Source of the DNA: Phaeosaccion multiseriatum | Taxonomy: Eukaryota; Ochrophyta, other classes | Length of the DNA: 64,000 nt | Direction of reading: 5' to 3' | Assembly: GCA_965112735.1 (NCBI GenBank) | Contig: OZ218951.1 | Span: 62,001-126,000 of the forward strand | Part shown: positions 35,601-47,575 of the stretch, one piece after another | Layout: every line of letters begins with the position of its first letter | Position numbering within the stretch: position 1 is the stretch's first letter | Program-made: the position numbers and the translations under genes | Notes under the pieces: generated by a model | Seen by the model: the letters and a program-made list of their open reading frames with translations, nothing else | Database searches by the model: none | What the model was told of the DNA's origin: nothing

Positions 35601-38600
35601 TGAAGGCCAGGTAGGCTGGACCCTTTACCTTCGCCTGAGGCAGGAGGGGTAGGAGGTGGAGGAGGACAAGGTCGGGCACTGCCACAAGCAACGACAATAC
35701 TAACCCTTCACCGCCGCCCAACCCAAACCCCCAAGAGTTGTGCCCAAAGCACCAACGCTCACCCCTCACCCCCCGTCCTCTCCTCCTCTCCTCCTCCCTC
35801 CCTCTCCCTCTCTCTCTCCCTCTGCGACGGGTGAAAAACTTACCACATCCATTGGGGACACGTTCTTGCGACTCTTGTCTTTGCTCCCCATCATGCCGGG
35901 GGTGCGCAAGGGGTTGGCGCCAAACTTGAGGAGCACTTCCACCACGTCATCTTTGCCCTTGTAATGCATCACTTGCCATAGTGGGGTGACGCCCACATGC
36001 CGAAGAGCAGCCTCCGAATGAGCTTTGACGTCCGCCGGCGAGGCTTGCAAACGGCAGTTACGGCGGTTACAGGGGTTACGGCGGCATATATCCGAGGGGT
36101 AGGCAGGGGGGTCAGTCAGTCAGTCAGTGTGCGATGGGGCGCGGACGGAAAGGGGGGGGGGGGGGGAAGGGAGGTTTAACTTACTGTGCTCATCGTGAGG
36201 GAGGTCAAAGGGGGGCAATCACAGGCTCTCTCTCTCTCGTACACAGAATTGCTTCGGTGCCCTGTAAGTCAAGAAATCACTCATCGCCCTCGCTGACTGC
36301 GGGACTCCGGCAGACACAACGAGGTGCCCCAACAACATACCGCATCCACTGGACCGCAGACCTTCCCTCTCCCCCAGCCTCCGTCCGTCCCTCTTGGTCC
36401 GCCCATGCAATACCGTACACTCACACTTACCCGGTTCACGATCAGCCTTTCGGCAAGCTCATCCATAACTTTCAAAATTGCCACTTTGCGCTTGATGGCC
36501 CAGGCTCGCGGCTCGTTGGGGGTGTCTGGGCCTGGCGGTGGCGGCTTGAGCATGACCTCCAACACGCGATGTCGATCCTCCTCCTTCTTGAAGTCCATAA
36601 GGCAAGCGCGTCTGTGGTACGTAGATGGAAGGAGGGGTGGTGCGTATGTTGGCAGCAGCAGTAGCAGTAGCAGTTGGTCATTCAGCAGCAGCAACAGCAG
36701 CAGCAGCAGCAGTAGCAGTTGGTCATTCAGCAACAGCAGCAGCAGTAGACAAGGGGGCATTAGAGAGAAAGGGGCCTCTCGCTTGTCGACAACACGGACG
36801 GAAGAAAAGAATGGACGAGGTGCCTCCCTCTCATACTAAAATGAGGGAGAAGAGGGAGGGGGGGTTGGGTGTGCTTGGCCTTCTGTGGGCCGCGGAAGGG
36901 TTCACGGGTGGACCATTCTTTGTGTAATGCAATGCGTATGCCAACTTCAAAGCACACCGATATGAGATCGATATCTAGTGTCGACATAGATTATTGGAAG
37001 AATTGCAGTGGGACATCAGTAAGGGACTTACAGGAGTGGAGTGAAGCGCTTATCGTTCTCGACCGAGGTGAAAGGGTCGACTATGCCGCTGTTAATGAGG
37101 AGCGGCAAACACCTCAAATTGCCCCGGGCACACATGCGAAGGATTTGATCCGCGCTACACAAAGAGGACCCTGGCACCTGGCTGCCCAGGTGGAGTATGA
37201 ACTCCGCTTCCTCGGTCCCTGTGGTGGTAGGAGTGCAGGGGGAGGAATAAGTGAAGAGGAGGAGGGGTGCAAACACAGAAAGCACTTTTGATGAGAGTGG
37301 AACTCAAGAGGCATGGGACTTTGACTTTCCTACGCTCAGTCTTTCTCGTCCCAGGGGGGGGGAGGGAGCATGTTCGCTCCCCCCTTCCAACCCCATTTCC
37401 TCTCCCCTAGCCCTCCAAACGGCACGTACTCCACGATAATAGCTCCCTCTCTCCTCTCCCAACAAGACGCACGCACGTTGTAGCTCGGCACATGCCAAGA
37501 AGCAGAGTCGGACATGCTCGTTCGTGTACAGTTCGAGTTCCATCAAGCGGGCCAGCAGCTTCCTGCTCCACCTAGGCTTGACGAAGCCTTCCTCTTTGGT
37601 GATTCGCACCCCACTGGCCTGGCGACGGCGTGGGGAATCGCGGAAGCAAAAGTGCAGGACAGAGGTCGGAAGGAGAAGAAGAAGGGGAGGTAAGTCACCA
37701 ATCAGCAGGAGGATGGACGGGTGAGGGCGCGAGAGATTGAGCACAGAGAGCAATATATAATAAAAAGAGGGCTGAGCGCGCGAGAGAGCAGAAAGCAGGT
37801 GGGTAGCGCGGATGCTCCTCTACGGTCACAGAAGGGAGGGTCAGCTACTCCGTTGTGTTGCTTCAATAGTCATGAGTCATGGTGGAGGGGGGAGAGGGCA
37901 ATGTGGTGAAAGTCAAGAAACGAAGGCTTGCGTGCACAACCCATGAGGGTAGCAGAAACCTTGAAGACAGGATGCACGCTCCTTGTAGAGAACAGGAGAC
38001 AAACAAAACAAAAAAAGCAAAAGCTGCAATAACCTAACAAACGTACATGCTCCCACGCCACGATTTGCAGCTTCTTACGCACGCTGGATAATTCGGGCTC
38101 ATGCTGGATCTGTGAGAGAGAGAGAGCAGGAAGGACGCGAGCGCAACAATCCAAAGGGGAAGGAAACGACGTCACAGCTTGGCAGTGACTGGCCCGGTGT
38201 GTGAATTGCGAGAGAGCGAGGTGAAGGTGTCGAGGAGAGAAGGCTGACCAAGCAGTGAGAGGGCACAGACAGCTGCAAGGAGGGAGCCGAGCCGCCCCCT
38301 TCAAGATAAGCAGAGGAGAGGGAGAGCGCTTCTGTTGCGTGTGCGTGCGTGTGTGCACGTGATTGCGACACTTCCTTCAGGCGTGAGAAGGAGTAGGATA
38401 AAGGCAGCAATAGGATGAGCCCCCATTCTTTGATACAATCTCTTGTGTACGTGTGTGTGGGTAGAGGACCTGCCCCCCCCCCCCCCCCCCCCCCCCCCAC
38501 TCACCTGCCCTCGCGAGACTTCCAGCAGCAGCAAGACCTTGGCCTCGAGGTTTTGAAACACAGCCTCGTCCAGCGCCTCCAGGGGGTCTGCTCCATCCTC

Positions 38601-40787
38601 CAGGGCGGCTGCTCCCTCCTTTCCGGCGGCAGCCACCCGCTCCCGTTCCCGCTCCTCGGCGGCATTCCAAGCATCGGCCACAGCGCCTTTGAAAGGCGAC
38701 TCGGCCATTGCCTTGGTCATTGCCTCCAAATCTCCTCCCCAGGCCGTCACGGTCCCGGCTGGCACGGGCCCTCTTCGCTCCTTAGCGTTGAGGATACGAA
38801 GCGCCGCCTCGAGCACGACGGCGGCAACCCCCTCCTTCTCGTTGCACTGAGCGAGGCCAAATCTCCACTCCTCCCCTCCACGGCCCACTTCTTCCTCCCC
38901 CCCACTACCCGCCGTCGCCTCCTCCGTCCCGCCAAGACGAACAGGGCGTCCACTGCCTGGGTCAGGGCCCGTCAGCCTGCCTCCAACCCTCTTGCCGCCG
39001 CCCACTCCCACTCGGAGTAAACAAGCCACGATGTCGCTGCTAACATGGGCCCAGCCACAAGCAAGGGTCAAAGGGCACAAGGCGGACCCTAGGATCCTGC
39101 CGGGGCGTTCGGGGAAGTAATCATGCTCCACGTATGCCCCCAACTCGAGGAGGAGGGACACGAGTCTGCTATCATTGCACAGGATGGCGGCGCCCAGAAG
39201 GTTGCCAGGGCTCAGATAACGGCCCAGTTGGGCCTCCATGTGAGGGTCATCTACTGACCACTGCCCCTTCTAGGGGGCGTCCAACCCACCCACCAGGACG
39301 GCAGGAGTAGAGAGGGAGAGAAGAGAGAGAGAGATGAGAGCGTACATCAGCAAACACGAGGACAGGAGAAGCAAGAGGGTGAGGATGGTGCAGCACGGAA
39401 TGCCCACCGCAGGCAGCGCGTGGAGGTGAGTGCGATCGACAGACTTGGGGTAAGACTTGGGTGGGGTGAGAGGGATCGAAAGACTCGGGTAAGACTCGGC
39501 AGTGTGGACTGATCCCAGGGCTACTGCGACCAGGACAGAAGAGCAGAGGCGCAGAGGGCCTCACCTTCACGAGAAGCCGTAGCACCTCCTCCCCACGACG
39601 TCGCTCCATCCTTTGTACGCAGTCCTCCTTCTTCTCTTTCGTGGACATTGGCGGCGGCGGCGGCTGCTGCTGCTGCTGCTCCTGCCCCTCCTCGTCCTTG
39701 TCTTCTCCTCCTCCGTTCCAGCTGCTTCTTCCCACGTGGACAATCGGACGCACTTGATTTGAAAGCGCCTCGAAAATGCCAAGACGCTCCCCCATGCCTA
39801 CGACTACACTCGATGCGTTGTCCGCGCTCTTGGAGAGGTGCCCACTCATGGTCACAGGGCCCTCCTGCAAGTCACGGTGCTCCAGCAGAACCTGAGGAGG
39901 AGGGGGGTATGGTCAACAAGGTCAAGAGGAGGACGTGGAAGAGAAGCAAGAGGGGCCGACGAGAGGTCCGGAGGGTCTCGCAGCTCGCACACACACACAC
40001 ACTCACACACGCACAGGAATTTCCCAAAGGACATGGAGAGGCAGCCAAGCGCTGAGCATCGCGGAACAGCCCAACACAGACACAGGCAGGCAGACACGCG
40101 CCGGCGAAGGCTTTCGCGTTTGCTCACCCTCAGCATTCGCACGGCCCCCAGCCTTGCCATCTCCCAGACAAGCGGCGTGCCACCTTTGATGACGTCTGGT
40201 GGGTAGGCGACGTGAATGGAGGCCAGCCGCTCGTCCAGCAGCAAGCCCAGAGCGCAAGCCAGCTCCCTAAAGTCCTTCTCCGCGTCCTTCAGTCTCTTCC
40301 GCGGGCCTCGTCCGGACCCTGGCAAGTCGCTGGGTCTGTCGTCGAGCTCTACCTCCACACTTAACCCGTTGAGCTCATCCTCCATACTGCACAGCTCCCC
40401 CACCAGCATTTCGAGAGGCGTCTTCTGCTTCGGACGCACGTCAGAGAACCCCACCAGCGGGTTCAGTCTGTGGTTCATGAACACGAGTCGGACGGGCCGC
40501 ATCTTTTTTCGCTGCAGTAGTTCCACAAACAAGCCTTGGTACCAATGCTGCGCCCCCTCGTGGATTTCTTTTCGGAGCCGGTCTCTGAGTTTTACGTCCT
40601 GCTGCATTTCTAGGTCCTTCTCCATCACTTCAAACTCCCTGTCCACCATTCCGAGAGCTGCATGGAGAGACGGAACCAGCACGGCATCCCCCTTTCCCGA
40701 CCCTTCGATGTAGCGCGATACCCACTCGAGTGCCTTGACGAGCGGCCCCTTGTCTCCGCTGCCCTGGGACGAAGATGATTCTTCCAT
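32700..40787 (-). CDS. Large ankyrin-repeat and TPR protein
   Basis: Probable scaffold or co-chaperone-like protein; exact role unknown. The start is at 40787 (MEESSSSQGSGDKG) and the stop at 32700. Firm exons are 40128-40787, 39565-39891, 38505-39260, 38047-38109, 37430-37618 (donor uncertain), 37032 to about 37243 and 36431-36611. Further coding pieces lie near 35,820-36,045, 35,520-35,635, 35,085-35,250, 34,075-34,770, 33,650-33,770, 33,055-33,145 and 32,700-32,790. Ankyrin-like units include KGGTPLVWEMARLGAVRMLR, GVTPLWQVMHYKGKDDVVEV and the LLELGAYVEHDY region. A Lys/Gly-rich linker and a poly-Pro run precede a C-terminal TPR block (KTGNSMIKAGKLYSALMWF; ALLNRALVFLLLDEPRSNEC; RKALFRRAEALRLLGDLDGA), like the TPR clamp of co-chaperones. 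Some exon joins in the middle do not phase and need transcripts. Confidence 0.72.
38472..38498. repeat. Run of 27 C
   Basis: An uninterrupted C run lies six bases intronic of the donor ending exon 38505-39260. On the transcribed strand of this minus-strand gene it becomes a G run just after the splice donor. Confidence 0.95.
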
Positions 40788-41002
40788 CCCCTTCTTCCCC
40801 CCCCCCCCCCCTCTCTCTCTTTAGTTTGCTTCTCAGTCTGAGGATCCTACCCCCTCAGGACATCGTGTGGGACTACACAGGCACCACGTACGCGTCCTCA
40901 TCTTCACAGCCAGTACAAAATTTCTTTGGGACGTCCACTGCCATCAGAACAAGCCTCCCATTTCTTGACATTGCGTCCTCGTTCTCCTTCTCTGTGGGAC
41001 AG

Positions 41003-41315
41003 CCAAGGCCCTCCGATCCGAGCTCAGCGAGCAGGACAAGGAAGCCGATGGGGAAGAACAGCGAACGAAGCAAGGGGCAATCAAGAGCCGATCGTAAGTG
41101 CGTCATTTCCTTTTCGTATTGGGGGGAATGTTGTCCTCACACCGGTATCCCTCACCCCTTCTTTGTTTTGCTCCTTCTCTGTGGGACTGGATGAGACAGC
41201 CAAGGCCCTCAGATCCGAGCTCAGCGAGCAGGACAAGGAAGCCGATGGGGAAGAACAGCGAACGAAGCAAGGGGCAATCAAGAGCCGATCGTAAGTGCGT
41301 CATTTCCTTTTCTTT
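41003..41315 (+). repeat. Duplicated 91-nt exon-like block
   Basis: The block 41003-41093 is repeated at 41200-41290 (offset 197) with one substitution. Both copies are bounded by an acceptor (ggacag / gagacag) and a donor (gtaagtgcgt), and similarity continues about 20 bases into each flanking intron. Each encodes KALRSELSEQDKEADGEEQR and following residues. Ninety-one is not divisible by three, so using both copies in series would shift the frame. Confidence 0.85.
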
Positions 41316-42017
41316 GGTTCGCCTCACCCCTTCTCTCTCTGTTTTGGATTTGTTTTGGAGGCACTCCTTTTTTGCTTACAAATTCCCCTTCTCCTCCCTT
41401 CTCCTGGCTGCCTACACACTTCCCCTATGCTGCAGGCGCGAATTGCCGAGCAAGTGGTTGAAGGCGTGATGGTAAAACATCAGCGGGCTCGACTCATCGC
41501 TTTCCCTCCCTCGCTGATGATAATGCTAATGGATGAGAGCGATCTGGAAGGGAAGGGAGTGCAGATACGGGGAAGCGTGAGGTTGCTGAAAGACTGTGGG
41601 CTGGACATTGATGCATTGATGTGAGACGAGGAGGAGAAGAAAACTTGGGCTATGATGAGGATTTTTGTATCAAAATTGGTGGGAAGACTACGCTGACCGA
41701 AGCTGCATTAAATGGGCACTTCGATTTGGTGCGGGGGCTCCTGGAGGAGGGTGCAGATGTGGACAAGGGTGATTGGCTTGGCTCTGTTTTCGACCTATCG
41801 GAGGAAGGAGGGTGGGGAAGTCACCCCATGATCCTATCGTACCTGTTGGGGAGTAGGGCCAGGATCAGCAGGTGGCAGAGGCGGAGGGGGTGGTGGAGGT
41901 GGTGGAGGTGGCGAGCGAGGCCGGTGTGGTGGCAGCAGAGGAGGCGCTCGCGGCAGGTTTGGAGGCTGCGAGTTTCAGTGCTGTGGCCGGCTCACAGCGA
42001 CACACAAACAGCGACAA

Positions 42018-42072
<55 letters not shown>

Positions 42073-42389
42073 TGGCAGAGGCGGAGGGGGTGGTGGAGGT
42101 GGCGAGCGAGGCCGGTGTGGTGGCAGCGGAGGAGGCGGCGAGCGAGGCCGGTTTGGCGGCTGTGCCTTTCCGTGTGATGGCCGGAGCGGAGTGCGAGGGG
42201 GCGGCGCTGTTGCCGCTCCCGCAGCCGCAGTCGCCGGTGGCAGAGGCGGAGGGTGGTGGTGGAGGTGGTGGAGGTGGTGAGCGGGGACGGGGTGGTGGCA
42301 GCGGAGGAGGTGCTCTCGGCGGCGGCGGCGCCGATGGCCGCGTTGGAGGCTGTGCGTTTCAGGGTGGTGTGTGGGTTAAGCTATATTAA
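41200..42389 (+). CDS. Ankyrin-repeat protein, structure unresolved
   Basis: Divergent from the ankyrin-TPR gene. Recognisable pieces are a charged exon (41200-41290, or its twin at 41003-41093), a segment near 41,434-41,620 (ARIAEQVVEGVMVKHQRARL) and an ankyrin repeat at about 41,680-41,790 (KTTLTEAALNGHFDLVRGLL then EEGADVDKGDW). Downstream, a repeated low-complexity region follows, read as VAEAEGVVEVASEAGVVAAEE or in other frames, with a CAG run at 42,020-42,070, ending at a TAA near 42389. The frame changes around 41,621 without a convincing intron, so it may be a disrupted gene, a short unusual intron or an assembly error. The start was not determined. Confidence 0.35.
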
Positions 42390-42425
42390 ACACGTACCAG
42401 TAGCTCACAAAAGACCATTTACATA

Positions 42426-45149
42426 CTACCCTTTGCTCTGCTGGCCACCACCCCCTCCCTGTTGGAGCGCTATTCTTCTGCTTCGCTTCTTGGGGGCACC
42501 CCCCTCTGGTGGAAGAGGAGCGCGACGTTTGCGCCAGCATCCCTCCTTCTGCTGCTGCTCGCCCATCCTCTTCTTTCCCCTCGTGTTGGGGCCGGGGTGT
42601 TTGGGGGTACGAACGGGGGGGTCTGCGTCCGAGTTTGGTCCATCATCTCCTCTGAGACGAGCCCGCTCCTCACGTGGCTCATGCGCCTCTCCCGCGACGC
42701 CTCCCCGCTCCTCAATGGTCTGTGTGCCTTTCTGCCTATCCCCCTTGTGCTGCTTGCCTCCCCCGTGCCTCCTGCAGAATCCGACCCCCCCACGTGAACT
42801 TTGCTGTATCTTGGTGCATCCCTGCTTGCTGCAGAGCTTATACCCTCCCCCGTGTCTTTTGCACAATCCCCGTATCTCGGGTCTGTTGGGGCAGCCCTTC
42901 TCTCTACAGGTCTTTCCCCCGTGCTTGTAACACTTGTCGTCCCCTTTTGTGGGTTCTCTCCGGCACCCCTGCTCGCTACAGCGCCTCCCTCCACCGTGAC
43001 TGTGGCACAATCCCCGTGCCGAAGGTTTGTTGGGGCAGCCCTTCTCTTTGCAGGTCTCTCCCCCGTGCTTGTAACACTTGTCTCCCTTTGTGGGTCTTGT
43101 GGTACACCCCTGCTCGGTGCAACCCTTCCCTCCACCGTGTGGCTCATGCGCCTCTCCCGCGACGCCTCCCCGCTCCTCAATGGTCTGTGTGCCTTTCTGC
43201 CTATCCCCCTTGTGCTGCTTGCCTCCCCTGTGCATCTTGCAGAATCCCCCACATGCATATTGCTGTGTCTTGGTGCATCCCTGCTTGCTGCAGAGCTTAT
43301 ACCCTCTCCCGTGACTCTTGCACAATCCCCGTCCTATGGGTCTGTTGGCGCAGCCGTTCTCTTTGCAGGTCTCTCCACGGTGCTGGTGACACTTGTCTCC
43401 CTTTGTGGGTCTTGTGGTACACCCCTGCTCGGTGCAACGCTTCCCTCCACCGTGACTCTTGCAGAATCCCCGTGCCTCGGGTCTGCTGGGGCAGCCGTTC
43501 TCTTTGCAGGTCTCTCCCCCGTGCTTGTGACACTTGTCTCCCTTTGTGGGTCTTGTGGTACACCCCTGCTCGGTGCAACGCTTCCCTCCACCGTGACTCT
43601 TGCAGAATCCGACCCCCCCACCTTGCTGTATCTTGGTGCATCCCTGCTTGCTGCAGAGCTTATACCCTCCGTGACTCTTGCACAATCCCCGTGCCCTCGG
43701 TCTGCTGGGGCAGCCCTCCTGTCTACACGTCTCCGGTGCCTTTGTAAGCGGCGTGAATCGCTCCCTGGCCTCCTCCTCGGTGCAACCCTGCTCGAACATG
43801 ATGCGCCCTGCAAGCATGTCGTTCAACTGAGCATATGTGTAGTTGCCTGCAAAAAGGGGGGGGGTGGGGGGGGGGAAGGAGGAGGAGGAGGAGGAGGAGG
43901 AGGAGGAGGAGGAGGAGGAGGAGGAGCGTCAGAAAAAGCCCCTTTGACAAGTAGCGAAGCACCCATCCCCGCCAACGACACGTACCACATATGGCGAGGG
44001 TGCTGGGGTGCATGAGAGCGCCCATCCTTAGCCCTGCATAGTCAGCGTCTGGATCTTTCCCTTGAGCAAACTGCCCTTGGGCGCATTCTCCCGTGATGAG
44101 GAGCAACGGGAGGAGTGGGAGGCACCATCTCAATTTGCCCGCCGAGACATAGCACCATGGTCTCCCATCATCCGTGGAAGTATTGGTAAAAACGGGAGCC
44201 TGCCTTCTGCCGGCGTTCCAGCGCCCCGCGAGCATGACACCAATTGCCTCTTGGTGATGTACAGTTCGATTGTCCCCCGAAGCGACTGCCCCAACCATTG
44301 CGGAGTCCAGTTTCAGGATCATCGTGCCCATGACCTTGACACCCGGCTGTTTGAGCTGATCGGCTCTGGGCGTCGAATCAAGAATCATCATGTTCGCCCC
44401 CGTTCGGACCCCAGTCTTTTTACCCAAAGAGGCCATCGTGCCATCGTCGAGGCCCCAGTCAGTGCGCTCGCCCGCGACCGGCTTGTCATAATGAACGAGG
44501 TGGACAACAATGATCTTGGCATCTTGCTCAGGTTGCCCCTCCTCTGGTGCTGGGTCTTTAAAGATGGGCTGAAACCACGGCTCTACATGTTCAAGCCAAT
44601 GCTTCACCTTGGCCTGGTACTCGGGACTGCTGACGAATCGATAGGCGGCTGTTACCTTGCACTGATCATCCATACAGAACCATCCGCTCCGGCTGTCAAT
44701 GACCTGTTGCACGAATGGCGGAGGGTAGTATCGCACGCTCATAGCACCCACTTTCCTCTCCCCATCTGGTTTGGAGGGCCGGTCTCGTAGGGGATGGGCC
44801 CTCTCATCTTTCGCGTTCATGACAGCCTCCAGTGGTCGAATTTCCCGCCGGATAGACTGCCTCCCCCCGAACTCCGTCAAAACCCCCGCCCCTTGCAACA
44901 TGTTCTTTGTCTGTGTGCCCTGCGGATGAAGAGAGGGAGATGGGTGAGAGGAAGACTCTACCGCGGTCGAAGAAAAGCGCCACCGCCCCTCCTCCCTCCC
45001 TCCGACCGACTACATGTGCACTTGCTGCTCACCTCGTTTGCGGATGTGCCATGCCGTTGCGTGCCTTGTACTGGCACCGCTGGCACCGCCTCCTTCTCCT
45101 CCTCCTCCTCCTCCTCCTCCTCCTCCTCCTCCTCCTCCTCCTCCTCCTC

Positions 45150-45183
<34 letters not shown>

Positions 45184-45383
45184 TCCTCCATATCTCTGCT
45201 GTCACTACGAAAAGAAGCAGCGGAGGAAGAGCCCCCTTCGCCGCTCGACGTAAACGCCGCCCCCGCCACCTCGCCCTCCCTTGCCCACCCGGCTTGACTC
45301 TGACGCCAAGCTTCACTGCATGTGTTTACATATTCCGGCCAAGCCTCATTTATGGGCCTTCCAAACTGAAAACCACACCACAT
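42426..45383 (-). CDS. Fusion: Glu-rich N-terminus, unknown domain, twelve WRKY19-like zinc knuckles
   Basis: Three exons in phase (45033-45383, 43986-44919, 42426-43846) give 901 residues. The first exon ends in about 26 consecutive Glu. The second encodes a ~310-residue domain not recognised (SVRYYPPPFVQQVIDSRSGW; TDWGLDDGTMASLGKKTG; VKVMGTMILKLDSAMVGAV). The third starts with a helical joint (NYTYAQLNDMLAGRIMFEQG) followed by twelve knuckles of the form C-x4-C-x7-13-C-x2-H followed by GG (CRQEGCPSRPRARGLCKSH, CTEQGCTTRPTKGDKCHKH and others), typical of WRKY19-like zinc fingers known from plants and oomycetes. The C-terminus is basic (KKRSRR). The array grew by duplicating pairs; a 30-residue spacer (GGKQHKGDRQKGTQTIEERG) occurs twice. 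Its 3' end lies 36 bp from the ankyrin gene's end. A nucleic-acid- or protein-binding role is inferred. The start could lie further upstream. Confidence 0.78.
45092..45172. repeat. CTC run encoding poly-Glu
   Basis: About 26 CTC triplets encode poly-Glu on the minus strand in the first exon of the zinc-knuckle gene. A separate GGA run (43,877-43,925) lies in its second intron. Confidence 0.92.
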
Positions 45384-47063
45384 CTCTTCTCACTCCCCGC
45401 AGAGGGCGTGAGAAGGGCTCTAAAGATTTCATCCCCCCCCATGAGCTGAAACTCAATTTCAGGCCAACAGGGTTCGGGAGAGAAACCCAAAATACATGAA
45501 ACAGATAGGCAAAAAGGCGGGCGAAGGAGTGAAAAATTAGCCTCCTTCCATCCGCCCTTCTCTCCCCTTATCTCCTCCTCTGCGACCGTCTCTTCCGTGT
45601 TGGCCACCCACTCATTCACTCACTCACTCACTCACTCACTCACTCACTCACTCACTCACTCACTCACTCACTCACTCACCCACTCCCTCCCTCGCTCACT
45701 CTAGCAACACGCTCACTCCCTTTCCCTCACGCCCTCCCTCCCTCACTCACTCACTCACTCACTCACTCCCTCACGCACTCACTCAACTGGCGGGGAAGGG
45801 AAAGTTATCATCATGCCCGCGGTGGAGGCATCTCGGGTGGGCCCAGGGCATGGGGCCTCCCATGCCCCGCCCGGGCATGACACCGCAGCTACATGCCTCC
45901 TCCCCCCGGCGATCATGCTCTGTATCGTGGTGATATATGCGACGGCAGACGCTGTACCGCTTGCGCATAAAGCACGACGCCGGCAAGCTCCAGTTTGTGC
46001 TTGCAAGCAGAAAAGCCGGCCGGAAGCAAGGCCCATGCCATATTTGCATTATATCTATGCAAACGTGCGCCAACCAAGCTGTTTGCACAGAAAGGGACAG
46101 CACAGCAAGCACAGGAAACAGCCACACATCACAGCCAGTCGTTAGCGCCGCCAAAGTCAAAGCCACAGCCGGCCCAAGAGAGCGGGAGGGACAACGGGAG
46201 ATCAGAGAAGCACTGAGGATAGGTGGTTGAAAAGGAGAGAGATGCCTGCTGATACATAAGCCGGTGTGCCTCTTCTCTCTTCTCTCACCTCGTCGGCATT
46301 GAACTCGCAGTTGTCCGTGAGCCCCTCCTCCTGTCCGCGTCCTCCTTCTGGGTTATCGGATTATCCCTTCTGCGCCAGGCCGGATACTGGGCCTCACTCA
46401 GCCACGCTCGCCGTTCAGCAGCCAAACAGAGGCACCTTGTACAAGTAATGGGACACTACCAATCACAATAGCACGTCGCTGCACAAGGCAGGGGCTCTTG
46501 CCTCCATCAGAGGTGGAGCGCTCGTAATGATTATTGTAGTAGTAGTCCAGTGAACACATTTTTGAAAAAAAACAAGGAGTCTCCTCTTTTCCCCTCCCTT
46601 CAAGCAGGGCGCAGCGGGGGCAGGGCACAGCCGTGGACGGGAGAGAGGGAGATTCGATCTCTGGAAGGGCGCCAGTAGAGGGAGAACCGCAGATACTGAA
46701 ATAACCAAGCTGGTGGTGCTGCACCAGTGGCATCCCGTGGAGGAGTCGAGTAGGATGAGTTTTCACTTTTTTGGGACGTCTCCCCCCCCCCCCACCCCAC
46801 CTAGGTGGTGAAGGCGTCGCCAATACGTTACAGTTGCGGGTTGGTCTCAACTTCTCCAGGGAAACACCCTCAGGGTGCAGCTGGTCCACACCACACAGCA
46901 GGAGGAGGCAGGACAAGTCTGACGCAGGAGCAGAAGCAATGGGGCCTTCACTCAAGAACCAAATGACCGTGTGTCCTCCGCACCAAACCAAAGACGGCAG
47001 CGACGACGCGGGTGAAGGCAATTTCTACGGCAGTTTCTACAGTCGTCAGCGAGAGAGGCGCAG
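45384..47063. other. Repeat-rich spacer without a supported gene
   Basis: This 1.7-kb stretch contains CACT tetranucleotide arrays at about 45,606-45,690 and 45,742-45,786. Several open frames occur on both strands (for example 45,783-46,166 and 46,398-47,021, minus), but none shows a domain, coherent splice sites or repeat-free composition. I see no real gene here. Confidence 0.55.
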
Positions 47064-47575
47064 AGAGTGAGACCATTTGCGCTTGGTTTGCTCGCCGGGT
47101 CGATGGACTGCAGCCGCCGGCCTGACGCCTTGACGCGTCCCTCCGTCCCTCCTACCCTCCTTCCTCCTCCAGGGGCGAGCTGCCCCACTTCGCCGGCATC
47201 AACACGTTCATGAAGGCCCCCTTCGTGGAGGATATTAAGAAGTGCGGGGCATACGACGCCGCCGTGCTGGGCGTGCCCTTCGATGGAGGTAAGTGCGTGC
47301 GTGCACGGGTTGAGGGGCGAAGTAAGCAAGGCGACTTTAGATGCCCCTCCCTCCCCCCCTTCACACACTCCTGCTGCAACCAACCCTTCCCGCTTGTGTC
47401 GCCCCTCCCGCTCAGGCTGCACCTACCGCGCCGGCACGCGCTTCGGGCCACAGGGCATCCGCCGCATCTCTGCGCTGTACACGCCGTACCACTACGAGAA
47501 AGGTCCGTTGTGTCGAGAGCCTTGAGTGTGTGGGAGGGCGTGTCTGCTCGGAATCAATGTACTTGCGCTGCATTG
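47064..47575 (+). pseudogene. Duplicated fragment of the ureohydrolase gene (exons 3-4)
   Basis: These 512 bp match 60581-61092 at a constant offset of 13,517, with one difference seen (A at 47552, G at 61069). The fragment contains the end of intron 2, exon 3 (GELPHFAGINTFMKAP...), intron 3, exon 4 (CTYRAGTRFGPQGIRR...) and the start of intron 4, all with intact splice signals. None of the catalytic metal-binding exons is present. Homology stops abruptly on both sides (agagtgagacc on the left, gcattg on the right). Because introns are included, this is a DNA-level copy and not a retrocopy. Confidence 0.95.

Noticed and set aside
42426-43846. EsV-1-7 type cysteine repeats (brown-alga and virus family)
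   Set aside because: That repeat has about 16 residues between the second and third Cys. Here the spacing is mostly 9-10 and each knuckle is followed by HGG, which fits WRKY19-like knuckles.
43986-44919. A DUF3228-like or other named domain for the unknown segment
   Set aside because: Remembered hallmarks of that family were not found, so the domain is left unnamed.
45783-47021. Possible genes in open frames between 45.8 and 47.0 kb
   Set aside because: No domain, no coherent exon joins, and biased composition next to tetranucleotide arrays.
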